From the NCBI RefSeq assembly GCF_001610835.1, contig NZ_CP011270.1:3304001-3368000 (forward strand): 64,000 bases of DNA. Reading direction: 5' to 3'. The notes beneath the pieces were generated by a model. That model saw only the letters and a program-made list of their open reading frames with translations, did not search any database and had not been told where the DNA came from. The first letter of the stretch is position 1, and each line of letters begins with the position of its first letter. The DNA comes from Planctomyces sp. SH-PL14 (lineage in GTDB: Bacteria; Planctomycetota; Planctomycetia; Planctomycetales; Planctomycetaceae). Positions 34,039-43,016 of the stretch are shown here, one piece after another. The translations under genes and the position numbers were made by a program.

Positions 34039-34644
34039 TTACTCGTGCGGTTCGGTCGGACAGTCGACAAGGCCGACGTCGATGTACTGCCCCCCGCCCG
34101 AGTGATGGCAGTGGACCGCCAGGACGTTGCGGCCGACCTTCAGTGCGGACTCGCGGTCCTTCGGCACATCCAGGTGAACGTACGCCGTCGTAAACCGGCG
34201 AGTCTGCGCGATCTTGACCCCGTTGAGGTACACCTCGGCATCCTCATCATGGTGAATCCGGAGCCACAGATCCGTGATCTCAGCGGACGAGAGCGAAAAC
34301 TCCCGACGGGCCCAGACGTCTTCGCTCCGCCACGTGCTGCGGACCTTCGAGCCCGGGGGATCGCCATACCCGATCCCCCCGAGGACGAGCTTCCAGCCGG
34401 AGGTGTCGAAGTCCGGCTTCTCCCAGCCGGCGGCGGGGGCCTCGGTCGTGATCCGCCACTCCTGCGGGATCTCGTCCGACGTCGTCACGAGGGTCCTGGC
34501 GTCCGGGGGGAGCTTTCGGACGACGGGCACCTCCGGCAGCGGATCGGTCGGCTCGGCAGCGGCCGCCGCAACGCCGACCGCGAGGGTCAGACCGACAGAG
34601 AGCCGACCGGAGAGAAAGTGGTGCATGTCGCGCTGGTGAGCCAT
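34039..34644 (-). CDS. Secreted galactose-binding-like (beta-sandwich) protein
   Basis: The 201-residue product is read from ATG 34644 (MAHQRDMHH); an ATG at 34626 is equally possible, and a much longer frame upstream has unlikely composition. A signal peptide ends near AAAAAEP. The mature part has the jelly-roll pattern of glycoside-hydrolase-family-2-like sugar-binding domains: EWRITTEAPAAGWEKPDFD, GWKLVLGGIGYGDP, VWARREFSL, LRIHHDEDAEVYLNGVKIA and GRNVLAVHCHH. It is likely a carbohydrate-binding exported protein. No enzyme domain is attached. It ends just upstream of the GNAT gene. Confidence 0.7.
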   Translation of the reverse strand: MAHQRDMHHFLSGRLSVGLTLAVGVAAAAAEPTDPLPEVPVVRKLPPDARTLVTTSDEIPQEWRITTEAPAAGWEKPDFDTSGWKLVLGGIGYGDPPGSKVRSTWRSEDVWARREFSLSSAEITDLWLRIHHDEDAEVYLNGVKIAQTRRFTTAYVHLDVPKDRESALKVGRNVLAVHCHHSGGGQYIDVGLVDCPTEPHE

Positions 34645-34848
34645 GTTGTGCCATGGGGGCCGATCCGCCGCGGACGGCGGCCTTCCCCGATAGGCTGGCA
34701 CCGGCCGTGGAGGAAAACAAGCGACTGTTCCGGCGCGATAGGCGCGGTGTCTATTTCTCCGGAGAGGGGGCCGTTTTTTCTCTTCACATTTCCTGAACAT
34801 GATGCATAAGCTGCGGCTCACGTCACTTCACTTCATAGAGGGCCTCTT

Positions 34849-35076
34849 ATGAAGTTTGTACCGCCGTTCGGCGAATTGTTGGTCGTGACCTGTCTGTTTT
34901 TTTCCGTCGTCGTGGCCGACGCGGTCCTGAACCTCATGGGTTCGATCGTCGCCTACGACTTCACCTGGGCGGAGGCCATCTCATTCATCCAACATCCTCC
35001 GGTTGAGTCGCTGTTCAACGAGGAAGAACTCCGCAAGCCGATCCTGCTGGCGGACACTCCTCTCCCGCTGCGATAG
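34849..35076 (+). CDS. Small single-span membrane protein, hypothetical
   Basis: The 75-residue product starts at ATG 34849 after an AGAGGG site. One hydrophobic segment covers about residues 9-36, and the rest is soluble. It ends in LADTPLPLR. It resembles no family I can name. It lies between converging YidD and a divergently placed secreted-protein gene. The codon use is in keeping with its neighbours and the ribosome binding site is good, so I regard it as real but uncharacterised. Confidence 0.5.
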   Translation: MKFVPPFGELLVVTCLFFSVVVADAVLNLMGSIVAYDFTWAEAISFIQHPPVESLFNEEELRKPILLADTPLPLR

Positions 35077-35265
35077 CGGGGCAGCCACCCCGAAGCCCGT
35101 CATCGCGGCCGTGCGATTCGCCCGTTTCCCATGGGACCCCGGTTCTTTTTCGGAGCCGGCAGGTCCGACGGAGAGGGTGTTGACCGCGGCAGCGACAACG
35201 TCTCCCCCAGCCTGCAATCGACAGGGGGCGGAGCGGGCTCAAGGTGCGCGGCCACCAGCGGTGCA

Positions 35266-35550
35266 TTACGGCGGGTCGTACCCGCTCCCACCCCACGGGT
35301 TGCAACGACAGATCCGCCAGATCCCTTTGACAGCCCCTCGCACGGCTCCGTACTTGTTGACCGCCCCGATGAAGTAGTGGCTGCAGGTCGGCTGGAACCG
35401 GCAGTCCCGCCCCATGATCGGGCTGAGAGTCCACTGATAGATCCGGACCAGGCCGATCAGGATCCAGGAGGGAATCCGCACAAGGACCTGCCAAGGGCCC
35501 AGGCGGGAGGGCTCGGGAGGCACGTCGGGTGTCGAGTCTTCGGAGCACAT
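35266..35550 (-). CDS. yidD: Membrane protein insertion efficiency factor YidD
   Basis: The 94-residue product carries the YidD signature: ISWILIGLVRIYQWTLSP-like membrane-surface helix (about 28-45), GRDCRFQPTCSHYFIGAVNKYG (48-69) with conserved Cys residues, and CRCNPWGGSGYDPP at the end. It associates with the inner membrane and aids YidC-dependent insertion of proteins. In many bacteria yidD sits between rnpA and yidC, but here the neighbours are a small membrane protein and glnD, so the canonical cluster is broken. The N-terminal 20 residues are poorly conserved. Confidence 0.93.
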   Translation of the reverse strand: MCSEDSTPDVPPEPSRLGPWQVLVRIPSWILIGLVRIYQWTLSPIMGRDCRFQPTCSHYFIGAVNKYGAVRGAVKGIWRICRCNPWGGSGYDPP

Positions 35551-35780
35551 GCAGGCGAACGTCGGAAAACGGGTGGGGCCGGGACCTGATTCTATCGGAG
35601 TGAGACGGGCGACGGAGCCTGTGCTGGCCCCGATCTGAACTTCGCGGCGATCGCAATCGTCGCGGACCGTTCTCTTCTTCCCGTGCCGGGCGGTCGTCTT
35701 GGATGGTGTGGGCCGGGCCGGTACAGTGCCAGTCCGCGGTCGCGTGCGCTCTCCGCGGACGTTGACCTCAAGCCGTTGCC

Positions 35781-38507
35781 ATGCACCAGATTGCCCCGGA
35801 GAACACAGCCCAGCTTCTTGCCGCCCGCAAGGGACGCGTGACCGAACTGCGGGCCCGCATCCGCGGCCTCTTCAATTCCGGCGTCAACGGGATGCAACTC
35901 GCCACGACGCTGTGCGAAGGCTCGGAGAAGTTGTTCCTCGAGCTGGTTGAAGAAGTCCTCTCGACGCGGCCCGCGGAGGTCCAGAACCGGATCCGCGAAG
36001 GGGGAGCGATCCTTGCGGTCGGGGGGACGGGCCGCGGCGAGATCTGCGTCTACTCCGACCTCGACATCCTGTTTCTCGACGGCATGACGTCGGCCGATTT
36101 TCGGGCGGCCGTGACCGACATCACCCAGGCGTGCTGGGACTGCGGCCTCAAGCTCAGCCACAGCATCCGCTCGATCGACGACACGATCGCCTTCGCGGCC
36201 CAGGACGTCCCCTTCTGCACCTCGCTCGTCGAGGCCCGCCACCTGTGGGGCCAGGCCCCCCTGTCGGAGCTCACGATCCGCCGCTTCCGCCAGCGGCTGC
36301 TGGAGCGCCGCAAGCGGGCCTTCATCCAGTCGTGCATCGACGGCCGGAAGTCCGAATGGGAGAAGAGCGGCGGCGGCGTGCAGGAGCTGCAGCCGAACGT
36401 CAAAACCTCGCTCGGCGGACTGCGGGACATCCACCTGATCCGCTGGGTCGGGCAGGCGGCGTACGGCGTCCGCGACCTCGACCAGTTGCGCCTCAAGGGG
36501 GCGCTCACCAAGGAAGAGTCGTATGATCTGCGGGACGCCTGGGACTTCCTGACGCGGATCAGGTTCGACCTGCACTTCGAGATGGGGCGGGCCCAGGACG
36601 TGCTGCTCCGCGACGACCAGCTCCGCATCTCCGGCGACGACGGCCGGTACGAAGCGGCCCACATGCGGCTGGTCGAGAAGTTCATGCAGACGTATTTCCG
36701 GCACACCTCCCGCGTGGCCAACATCGCCCGCCGCTTCTCCCGCCGGAACCTCCACCCCACGATCCTGACCCAGACCAAGAGTCTGATCCTCGGTCACCGG
36801 GCGGATGGAGTCCTGCGGGTGAGCGACCAGGGGGTGGAGGCCCGCCGCAAGGATCTGCCGCGGGTCGTCGAATCCCTCACGTCGATCATGCGGGCCTACC
36901 GTCTGGCGGCGATGCACGGTGTCGACCTCTCTCCGGAGATTGAGGAGGCGATCAAGGTCCGCATCCCGAGCCTGACCGGAGCCGCCCTCTCGCAGGAAAC
37001 CGCCGGCCTGTTCGTCGAGGTCCTCCGCTATCCGCTCCGCCTGGGGCCGCTGCTGCGGAGCATGTTCGAAACCGAAGTCCTCGACGCGATTATCCCGGAC
37101 GTGACGCACGTCCGCTGCCTGCTCCAGTTCAACCAGTACCACAGCTACACGGTCGACGAGCATACGCTGCGGGCGGTCGAGGTCATGACCGGCTTCGAGG
37201 CCGACACCGGTCCGCTCGGCGCGGCTTACCGCTCGGTCCGCAACAAGGAGGTGCTGCACCTCGCGATCCTGCTGCACGACGTCGGCAAGGGATTCGACCG
37301 CGACCACAGCGAAGTAGGGCGGGACATCGCCGACCGGATCGGGAACCGGCTCTTCCTTCCCCGCGAGTCGACCGAGCAGGTGATGTTCCTGGTGCTCAAG
37401 CACCTGGAGATGGCGCACATCGCGTTCCGCCGCGACATCACCGACATGGATCTGATGATGAAGTTCGCCCGGCTCGTCGGGACGCCGGAGACGCTGACGA
37501 TGCTCTACCTCCTCACCGCCGCGGATGTCACCGCCGTCGGTCCGGGGGTCTGGAACGAGTGGAAGGCGGAACTCCTCGACGAAGTCTACGACCGCTGCAG
37601 CGTGATCCTGACCGGCTGCCATGAGCAGTTCCACCAGACCGAACGCCTCCGCAAGGTTCGCGACGAGGTCGTGCGGCTGCTGGCTTCGGAGTCCGCTCCC
37701 CCGCCGCCGGAGGGCGCTCCCCGCGAAGAGGGAGCGGCCGAGCCGGACGCGCCGGACTGGGTCCACCATCAGCTCAGCCAGTGCACCCCTTATTACCTGA
37801 CCTCGACTTCCGCCGAGCAGGTCGCATCCGACCTCAAGATCCTGCAGTCGCTCGACGACAAGGCGATCGAGGTGACGGGGAATTACGACCCGCAGACCGG
37901 GACCGTGGACTACCGCGTCTTTACGCGGAACCCGGTGGCGACCGCCGGCTGCTTCCACAAGATGGCCGGGGTCCTGACCGCCAAGCGGATGGAGATCCTG
38001 GCGGCGAACATCAACACGACCGCCCAGGGTGTGGTCGTCGACGGCTTCCGGGTCAAGGACGGCGACTACGAGGGGGAAGTCCCCCCGCACCGGATCCGCG
38101 AAGTCGCGATGTCGCTGCGGGACGTGCTGCTCGGCCACACGACGGTCGAGGACCTGTTCCGCAAGCACCGCCGGTTCGGCGAGCGGCGCCGGCCCCCGGT
38201 CTCGAACCTCCCCAACCAGGTAAAGCTCGACCGCGACTCGACGGACGAGAAGCTGATCATCGACGTCTTCGCCCACGACGCCCCGGGGCTCCTGTACACG
38301 ATCACCAAGTCGATCTTCGACCTCGACCTGTCGATCGACCTGGCGAAGATCGCTACGCACTTCGACCAGGTGCTGGACGTGTTCTACGTCCGGGAAAGCA
38401 ACGGCCGCCCCGTGGCGGGGACCGAGCGTCGCAAGGCGATCCTGGAGACGATGAACGCCCAGCTCAAGGAGTTCGAAACCGGCGGCCACCGACGGTTTCT
38501 GGTTTGA
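35781..38507 (+). CDS. glnD: Bifunctional PII uridylyltransferase/uridylyl-removing enzyme
   Basis: The 908-residue product has all GlnD domains. A nucleotidyltransferase core reads GGTGRGEICVYSDLDILF (81-98; D93 and D95 bind metal). A helical linker follows. An HD hydrolase domain carries LHLAILLHDVGKGFDRDHSE (about 490-512). Two C-terminal ACT domains lie at about 705-775 (VTGNYDPQTG...) and 820-905 (DVFAHDAPGLLYTI...). GlnD senses glutamine through the ACT domains and uridylylates or de-uridylylates PII signal proteins, setting nitrogen assimilation. No glnB, amtB or glnA gene is next to it. The length is typical. Confidence 0.97.
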   Translation: MHQIAPENTAQLLAARKGRVTELRARIRGLFNSGVNGMQLATTLCEGSEKLFLELVEEVLSTRPAEVQNRIREGGAILAVGGTGRGEICVYSDLDILFLDGMTSADFRAAVTDITQACWDCGLKLSHSIRSIDDTIAFAAQDVPFCTSLVEARHLWGQAPLSELTIRRFRQRLLERRKRAFIQSCIDGRKSEWEKSGGGVQELQPNVKTSLGGLRDIHLIRWVGQAAYGVRDLDQLRLKGALTKEESYDLRDAWDFLTRIRFDLHFEMGRAQDVLLRDDQLRISGDDGRYEAAHMRLVEKFMQTYFRHTSRVANIARRFSRRNLHPTILTQTKSLILGHRADGVLRVSDQGVEARRKDLPRVVESLTSIMRAYRLAAMHGVDLSPEIEEAIKVRIPSLTGAALSQETAGLFVEVLRYPLRLGPLLRSMFETEVLDAIIPDVTHVRCLLQFNQYHSYTVDEHTLRAVEVMTGFEADTGPLGAAYRSVRNKEVLHLAILLHDVGKGFDRDHSEVGRDIADRIGNRLFLPRESTEQVMFLVLKHLEMAHIAFRRDITDMDLMMKFARLVGTPETLTMLYLLTAADVTAVGPGVWNEWKAELLDEVYDRCSVILTGCHEQFHQTERLRKVRDEVVRLLASESAPPPPEGAPREEGAAEPDAPDWVHHQLSQCTPYYLTSTSAEQVASDLKILQSLDDKAIEVTGNYDPQTGTVDYRVFTRNPVATAGCFHKMAGVLTAKRMEILAANINTTAQGVVVDGFRVKDGDYEGEVPPHRIREVAMSLRDVLLGHTTVEDLFRKHRRFGERRRPPVSNLPNQVKLDRDSTDEKLIIDVFAHDAPGLLYTITKSIFDLDLSIDLAKIATHFDQVLDVFYVRESNGRPVAGTERRKAILETMNAQLKEFETGGHRRFLV

Positions 38508-38608
38508 CGAAGTTGTCAGTCGTCAGTTTTCCGTGATCAGCCAGGCACCGAAGCCTCTCGGTCCTCTTGTCCCTAGTCTCTCGTCCCTAGTCCCCAGACC
38601 TCCTCCAC

Positions 38609-39403
38609 ATGGAAATCCTGATTGCCCTGGCGACCCTGACGGCGATGGAGATCGTCCTGGGGATCGACAACATCGTGTTCATCGCGATCCTGTCGGCCAG
38701 GCTGCCGGAGCATCAGCAGTCGTCCGCCCGCAAGATGGGGCTTCTGGCGGCGCTCGTGACCCGGCTGATCCTGCTTTTCTCGCTGAGCTGGCTGATGGGG
38801 CTCACCGCTCCGCTGTTCCACTGGTCCGACTTCGGGATTCCGGATTCATGGGTCCACGCCGCGGCGAGCGGGACGGCGGGGAAGGTGGAGGAGATGAAGC
38901 ATGACGTCAACGGGGTCTCGGCCCGAGACCTGATCCTGATCGTCGGCGGACTGTTCCTGATCTGGCACAGCGTCCGCGAGATCCACCACAAGGTGGAGGG
39001 GGTCAGTGAAGCGGAGCGGTCGGCGGGGGGATCGAGCTACTACGGCGTCATCGCGAACATCGCGGTGATGGACATCATCTTCTCGCTCGACTCCGTCATC
39101 ACCGCTCTCGGGATGGTGAAGCAGCTGTGGATCATGGTGACCGCCGTCGTGCTGGCGATGATGGTCATGATCCTTTTCGCCACGCGGATCAGCCATTTCG
39201 TCGAGAACAATCCGACGATCAAGATGCTGGCCCTGAGCTTCCTGATCCTGATCGGGGTCCTGCTCGTGGCCGAAGGGTTCGGGACGCCGGTCAGCAAGGG
39301 GTACATCTACTTTGCGATGGCGTTCTCGCTGGCGGTGGAGCTGCTCAATATGCGGATGCGGAGCCGGGCTCCGATTGCACCGCCTCCGCCGGAAGCGGGC
39401 TGA
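38609..39403 (+). CDS. TerC family integral membrane protein
   Basis: The 264-residue product begins MEILIALATLTAMEIVLGIDN, the exact TerC opening, in which the acidic pair EIVLGIDN is conserved. About seven membrane segments follow, with a second acidic repeat VMDIIFSLDSVITALGM (about 150-166) and NPTIKMLALSFLILIG. Members include tellurite-resistance TerC and manganese-exporting relatives; the acidic residues are thought to handle Mn or Ca ions. It is probably an ion exporter (family knowledge). The region upstream (38512-38600) holds two types of short degenerate repeats. Confidence 0.92.
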   Translation: MEILIALATLTAMEIVLGIDNIVFIAILSARLPEHQQSSARKMGLLAALVTRLILLFSLSWLMGLTAPLFHWSDFGIPDSWVHAAASGTAGKVEEMKHDVNGVSARDLILIVGGLFLIWHSVREIHHKVEGVSEAERSAGGSSYYGVIANIAVMDIIFSLDSVITALGMVKQLWIMVTAVVLAMMVMILFATRISHFVENNPTIKMLALSFLILIGVLLVAEGFGTPVSKGYIYFAMAFSLAVELLNMRMRSRAPIAPPPPEAG

Positions 39404-39469
39404 GGCGGGCGTGCAATCGCCGAACGGCGTTCAGTGAAAGAGGGGCAAAGCCTCGTCCCGTTGGCTCGA

Positions 39470-39798
39470 ACAATTTCGTCGCCGGCTCGACGATGCCCGC
39501 TCAAACCCAACGTGCGACGGCAGCCTGGGGTCAAGGGGGCCACGCCCCCTTGCCGCCGGAGGCATTCCGGTGAGGAACCGTGGTACACAACGGACTTCCC
39601 CTTTGTGGAACCGGCGTTGAGGACTCCCTCTACCTACACAGTTCGCTTCACAATCCCTGCGGGTTGGTGAGGGGGAATACGGCACGGTGTCCGCGTTTGG
39701 ACACGTGCTCCTTCAGATACCCCGCGACGGCCAGGCCTCCGGCGGGCAAAGGGGCGTTGCCCCTCTGCACTCCCCACCAGGGTGCCCCTGGACCCGGT
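39470..39798 (-). repeat. Intergenic palindromic repeat, copy I (reverse)
   Basis: On the minus strand the first hairpin is CCAGGGGCACCCTGG, and GTGTCCAAACGCGGACAC keeps its pairing with a base change only in the loop. It lies between the converging terC-like gene and a minus-strand hypothetical gene. Confidence 0.92.
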
Positions 39799-39841
39799 TG
39801 GGGCGCCATACCCGATCGCCGTCCAGCCGACGCACGATGGC

Positions 39842-40330
39842 TCACACCAGCTCGACCCGCCCGTCACCATACTCACGCAGACCCGGTCCCGATTCGCCAG
39901 GTGCGGTCGCATGCAGCTGCAGCCGGACCGTCTGACCCGCCTTGAGACCTTCGATCGCAATGAACGACACCATCGGCTCTTCGTCGAACATCTCCCCCGT
40001 GTCCGGAAGGGCATTCCAGACATAAGAGCTGACGGAGTCGAACAGGTTCAGCAGCCCCTTCAGGTCAAAGCGGAAATTCACCGGGGAAAGCTGCCCGTCG
40101 AGGGCCCCTCCGATCGTCTCGCTGCTGCCGAGGTACAGCGAAATCTCCCACTCGTTGCCGACGTGGTAGCACTCATAGCCGGCACGGGCCACCCCGCGGA
40201 ACGGCTCGAAGAGCTGCGCGGCGGCGTCGATGAAGCCCGCCAGCCAGGAGGGAACCGTCAGACCGGGCTCGTGTCCTTCCTGCTCGAGCTGGCGAATCAG
40301 ATGCCGCACGGGGAGGTGTGACTGCGCCAA
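39842..40330 (-). CDS. Hypothetical cytoplasmic protein
   Basis: The frame is open to 40420, but a TTG at 40330 preceded by GGAGTG at the right distance is the most likely start, giving 162 residues beginning MAQSHLPVRHLIRQLEQEG. The protein is soluble and acidic. It has blocks such as ECYHVGNEWEISLYLGSSETIGG (about 52-74) and SSYVWNALPDTGEMFDEEP (about 105-123). No motif I recognise is present and no signal peptide is seen. It lies tail-to-tail with terC across repeat copy I. Confidence 0.6.
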   Translation of the reverse strand: MAQSHLPVRHLIRQLEQEGHEPGLTVPSWLAGFIDAAAQLFEPFRGVARAGYECYHVGNEWEISLYLGSSETIGGALDGQLSPVNFRFDLKGLLNLFDSVSSYVWNALPDTGEMFDEEPMVSFIAIEGLKAGQTVRLQLHATAPGESGPGLREYGDGRVELV

Positions 40331-40782
40331 GATGACACTCCGGATTCCAACACGTTTTGTCGCCCCTCCCTGCGACGCGACTCCCCTCCCGCCAGGGCGG
40401 CAGGGCCGTTCGCGATCCACGCCGAAGTTATCGGGGATTTAAGGCTCAGGTTCGCATGGTTTTGAGCCCGTCCGGCAGAGTGTGCCGGTCCGGATGCACG
40501 ATGGTGCGGTGGTAGCAGGGTTGCCGTACGCCCCGCGTCCAAGCGACGGAAAACGGGTCCCGCGGCTCACTTTCCCATCGCATCGCGGAGAACCCTGCCG
40601 CGACCCGGGCCCCGCCAGCACAACCGGAACCCGCCGACTTTCTCCCAGCACGCCGCCACGGCCTCCCCTCCGTCCCGCTCCCCCGTCTCTCCGCTTTCTC
40701 GCCGAATCGGCCGCCAAGCCAGAAGGAAATCTGCTCCCGGGGCCGGCCGGATTCCCCCGGCAAAATCTCTCCAGAGACTGTT
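40331..40782. other. Non-coding interval before the marR promoter
   Basis: About 450 bases hold no convincing gene. Two small hairpins can be drawn (GGCTCA/TGAGCC near 40443-40466 and TCCGGCA/TGCCGG near 40471-40494). A minus-strand frame here has the composition of a chance open frame in GC-rich DNA. No known riboswitch class is recognised. Confidence 0.4.
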
Positions 40783-40783
40783 G

Positions 40784-40810
40784 TTGACAAGACGATAGTT
40801 GACATATAAT
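40784..40810 (+). promoter_or_regulatory. Sigma-70-type promoter and operator-like site of the marR gene
   Basis: TTGACA (40784-40789) and TATAAT (40805-40810) are separated by 15 bases. The stretch GACAAGACGATAGTT within them matches the GACAA/ATAGTT elements of the site at 41346 in front of the pirin gene. Autoregulation by the MarR protein is inferred. Confidence 0.65.
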
Positions 40811-40832
40811 CTTTCATGCAGAGGTGAAGCAG

Positions 40833-41324
40833 ATGGCGGAGCGGACAGGATTGCAGAGCGAACTCAAGAAGCGGGGGCCCTTTGCCTCCCTCGAGCAGGA
40901 AGCGATGCTCAACCTCCTCCGCGCCAGCGATCAGTTCCAGAACCGGTTCGGCCGGTTGTTCCGCGAGTACGGCCTGACCTCCTCGCAGTACAACATCCTC
41001 CGGATCCTCCGCGGCGAAGGGAAACCCCTCCCGAGCCTCGAGATCGCCGACCGGATGATCCAGGTCGTCCCGGCGATCACGGGGCTCATCGACCGCCTGC
41101 AGGAGGCCGGCATGGTCACCCGCCGCCGGTGCGAAACCGACCGGCGGGTGGTGTACGTCGACCTGACCGACAAGGCCCGCTCGCTCCTGACCGACCTGGA
41201 CGAGCCGGTGCTCGAACTGCATCGCGACCTTCTGGGACACCTCTCCCGGACCGAACTCAAGGAGCTGGTTCAGCTGCTGGAGAAGGCCCGGGTCCCGCTC
41301 GGGACAACCTCGCCCGAGTCGTGA
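40833..41324 (+). CDS. MarR family transcriptional regulator
   Basis: The 163-residue product starts at ATG 40833, eight bases after AGAGG; a GTG at 40824 overlaps that site and is less likely. The winged helix reads YGLTSSQYNILRIL ... PLPSLEIADRMIQVVPAITGLIDRLQEAGMVTRRRCETDRRVVYVDLTDKARSLL, with the wing Asp-Arg typical of MarR. MarR dimers usually repress their own gene and a neighbour and let go upon binding phenolic ligands or thiol oxidation. Here the downstream genes are a pirin and a DoxX protein, a common redox-stress trio. Matching operator-like sequences precede marR and pirin. Confidence 0.92.
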   Translation: MAERTGLQSELKKRGPFASLEQEAMLNLLRASDQFQNRFGRLFREYGLTSSQYNILRILRGEGKPLPSLEIADRMIQVVPAITGLIDRLQEAGMVTRRRCETDRRVVYVDLTDKARSLLTDLDEPVLELHRDLLGHLSRTELKELVQLLEKARVPLGTTSPES

Positions 41325-41345
41325 GTTCGCCCGCGTGTTTTTTTA

Positions 41346-41374
41346 GACAAATAGTTCACCGGTAAACAATTGTC
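41346..41374 (+). promoter_or_regulatory. Operator-like inverted repeat upstream of the pirin gene
   Basis: GACAAATAGTT and AAACAATTGTC flank CACCGGT and form an imperfect palindrome of GACAA.T.GTT type. The GACAA and ATAGTT elements recur in the marR promoter. It is the likely MarR binding site controlling pirin. Confidence 0.6.
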
Positions 41375-41417
41375 GCGAAAGGAACTTCCTGACGCGGCCT
41401 TTCCCAGGAGCTCGACC

Positions 41418-42167
41418 ATGAACGTCCAGCGCACTCCCAACACCCTCCCGCCGGTCGCCGGCAACCAGTCGATCGTCGTCCGCCGGGCGGCGGATCGCGG
41501 CCATGCCGACCACGGCTGGCTCGACACCTGGCACACCTTCTCGTTCTCGTCCTACCAGGACCCGGACCACGTTCAGTTCCGCTCGCTGCGGGTCATGAAC
41601 GAGGACTTCGTCGCCCCCGGCCGCGGCTTCGGGACGCACCCGCACCGTGACATGGAGATCGTGACCTATGTCCTGGAAGGGGCCCTGGAGCACCGCGACT
41701 CGATGGGGAACGGAGAAATCCTCCGCCCCGGCGAGTTCCAGCGGATGTCCGCCGGGACCGGGATCACCCACAGCGAGTTCAACCCGTCGAAGACCGAGCC
41801 GGTCCACCTGTACCAGATCTGGCTGCTGCCGGAGCGGAAGGGGATCACCCCCAGCTACGAACAGAAGCGATTTGCAGAAGAAGAGCGGCATAACCGCCTC
41901 CGTCTCGTCGCCTCCCGCGACGCGGCGGACGGGTCGCTCCTCATCCACCAGGACGCCCGGATCTTCCTCGGCACCCTCGATGCCGGGATTCCGGTGACGC
42001 ACACGCTCGATGCCGGTCGGCACGCCTGGATCCAGGTCCTCCGCGGATCCGTCGCGCTGAACGGTATCGGACTCGAGACTTCGGACGGCGCGGCCGTGAG
42101 CGATCTCAGGGACCTCACGATCACCGCCTCGACGAATGCCGAAGTGATGGTGTTCGACCTTCCCTGA
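41418..42167 (+). CDS. Pirin family protein (YhhW-like)
   Basis: The 249-residue product starts at ATG 41418 after AGGAG. It is a bicupin. The N-terminal cupin has the metal site THPHRDMEI (H74, H76) and GITHSEFN (H118, E120), matching the two His, His, Glu set of pirins with quercetinase activity. The second cupin (about 150-245) lacks metal ligands as usual. Pirins bind iron, degrade quercetin in some cases and respond to stress. It lies in a MarR-pirin-DoxX cluster with a strong terminator directly downstream. Confidence 0.94.
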   Translation: MNVQRTPNTLPPVAGNQSIVVRRAADRGHADHGWLDTWHTFSFSSYQDPDHVQFRSLRVMNEDFVAPGRGFGTHPHRDMEIVTYVLEGALEHRDSMGNGEILRPGEFQRMSAGTGITHSEFNPSKTEPVHLYQIWLLPERKGITPSYEQKRFAEEERHNRLRLVASRDAADGSLLIHQDARIFLGTLDAGIPVTHTLDAGRHAWIQVLRGSVALNGIGLETSDGAAVSDLRDLTITASTNAEVMVFDLP

Positions 42168-42180
42168 CCTTTCCACTCCC

Positions 42181-42216
42181 GCGGCGGCACGACCTTCGTG
42201 CCGCCGCTTTCGTTTC
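42181..42216 (+). terminator. Rho-independent terminator after the pirin gene
   Basis: GCGGCGGCACGA pairs perfectly with TCGTGCCGCCGC over a three-base loop and is followed by TTTCGTTTCT. It separates pirin from the DoxX gene, so DoxX is either expressed by read-through or has its own promoter. Confidence 0.8.
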
Positions 42217-42287
42217 TACTGCCGCTCCTTCGCCACTGCCCCGGACCGATTCCGACCCGACTTCCCCTTCCGAGAAAGACCATCGCC

Positions 42288-42710
42288 ATGAACCAGCCTC
42301 TTCGTTCCGCCGCCACGCTCCTCGGCCGCCTGATGATCGTCACGATCTTTGTCCTCAGCACCGTGGGGAACAAGATCCCCAACTTCAGCGGCGTCGCCAG
42401 CTACATGGCCTCTGAGGGAGTCCCGGCGCCGCAGCTCCTCCTTGGCGGCGCGATCCTGTTCCTGATGGTCGGCAGCGTGACCGTGCTGCTCGGCTATCAG
42501 GCCCGCTTCGGTGCCGCGCTGCTGCTGACGTTCCTGGCCCTGGCGACGTACTACTTCCATGACTTCTGGAACTTCCAGGGTCAGGAGCAGCAGATGCAGA
42601 TGATCCAGTTTCTCAAGAACCTGTCGATGATGGGGACGATGGTGTTCCTGATGGCGAACGGCCCCGGCCCGGCCAGCGTTGACACACAGCGGCCGCTCGC
42701 GGCGGAGTGA
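42288..42710 (+). CDS. DoxX family membrane protein
   Basis: The 140-residue product has the normal DoxX size and four membrane helices (about 10-30, 48-70, 74-94, 108-128). LGRLMIVTIFVLSTVGNKI is a DoxX-type opening, and LLGYQARFGAALLLTFLALATYYFHDFW is the conserved third block. Small DoxX proteins are often found with pirins and MarR regulators and may act in thiol or quinone stress. The ATG follows a weak GAGAAAG site. A terminator lies between it and pirin. Confidence 0.9.
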   Translation: MNQPLRSAATLLGRLMIVTIFVLSTVGNKIPNFSGVASYMASEGVPAPQLLLGGAILFLMVGSVTVLLGYQARFGAALLLTFLALATYYFHDFWNFQGQEQQMQMIQFLKNLSMMGTMVFLMANGPGPASVDTQRPLAAE

Positions 42711-42719
42711 GAGTCCGCG

Positions 42720-43016
42720 CTACTGGCCCCGTTTCTTCCAGTAGCCCGGACGGCGCTTGCCATGAGCCACAGCGACGACGATCACCTGATCGCCGTCGCT
42801 GCGGTAGATCAGGGCATAGGGAAACCGGCGCATCGGGAAACATCGATGACGCTCGTCATACCGGGCAAAGCGATGCGGGCCGCTCGCGATCTTCGATAAA
42901 GCTTCGTCGACCGCAACCTCGAAGGCGTCCGCGAGATGAGGCCCCTGCTCGGCGTACCACCGAAGAGCGGATCGATAGTCGTCCTCCGCCCCCGGAAGAA
43001 ACAGCGTCTCAGCCAT
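42720..43016 (-). CDS. ParE/RelE superfamily toxin
   Basis: The 98-residue product begins LFLPGAEDDYRSALRWYAEQG, continues FEVAVDEALSKIASGPHRFARYDERHRCFPMRRFPYALIYRSDGDQVIVVAVAHGKRRPGYW, and fits the ParE/RelE toxin fold (helical hairpin, beta-sheet with Arg-rich loop and terminal RRPGYW). ParE-type members inhibit gyrase; RelE-type cut mRNA on the ribosome. The Arg-Arg-Phe-Pro-Tyr pattern is more like ParE. It overlaps the antitoxin gene by eight bases and is translated after it, the usual order for this pair. Confidence 0.92.
   Translation of the reverse strand: MAETLFLPGAEDDYRSALRWYAEQGPHLADAFEVAVDEALSKIASGPHRFARYDERHRCFPMRRFPYALIYRSDGDQVIVVAVAHGKRRPGYWKKRGQ

Noticed and set aside
35592-38489. 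965-codon minus-strand frame opposite glnD
   Set aside because: Shadow of glnD; no family features and no ribosome binding site.
40439-40717. Minus-strand 92-codon frame before marR
   Set aside because: Arg/Gly/Pro-rich chance composition and no ribosome binding site.
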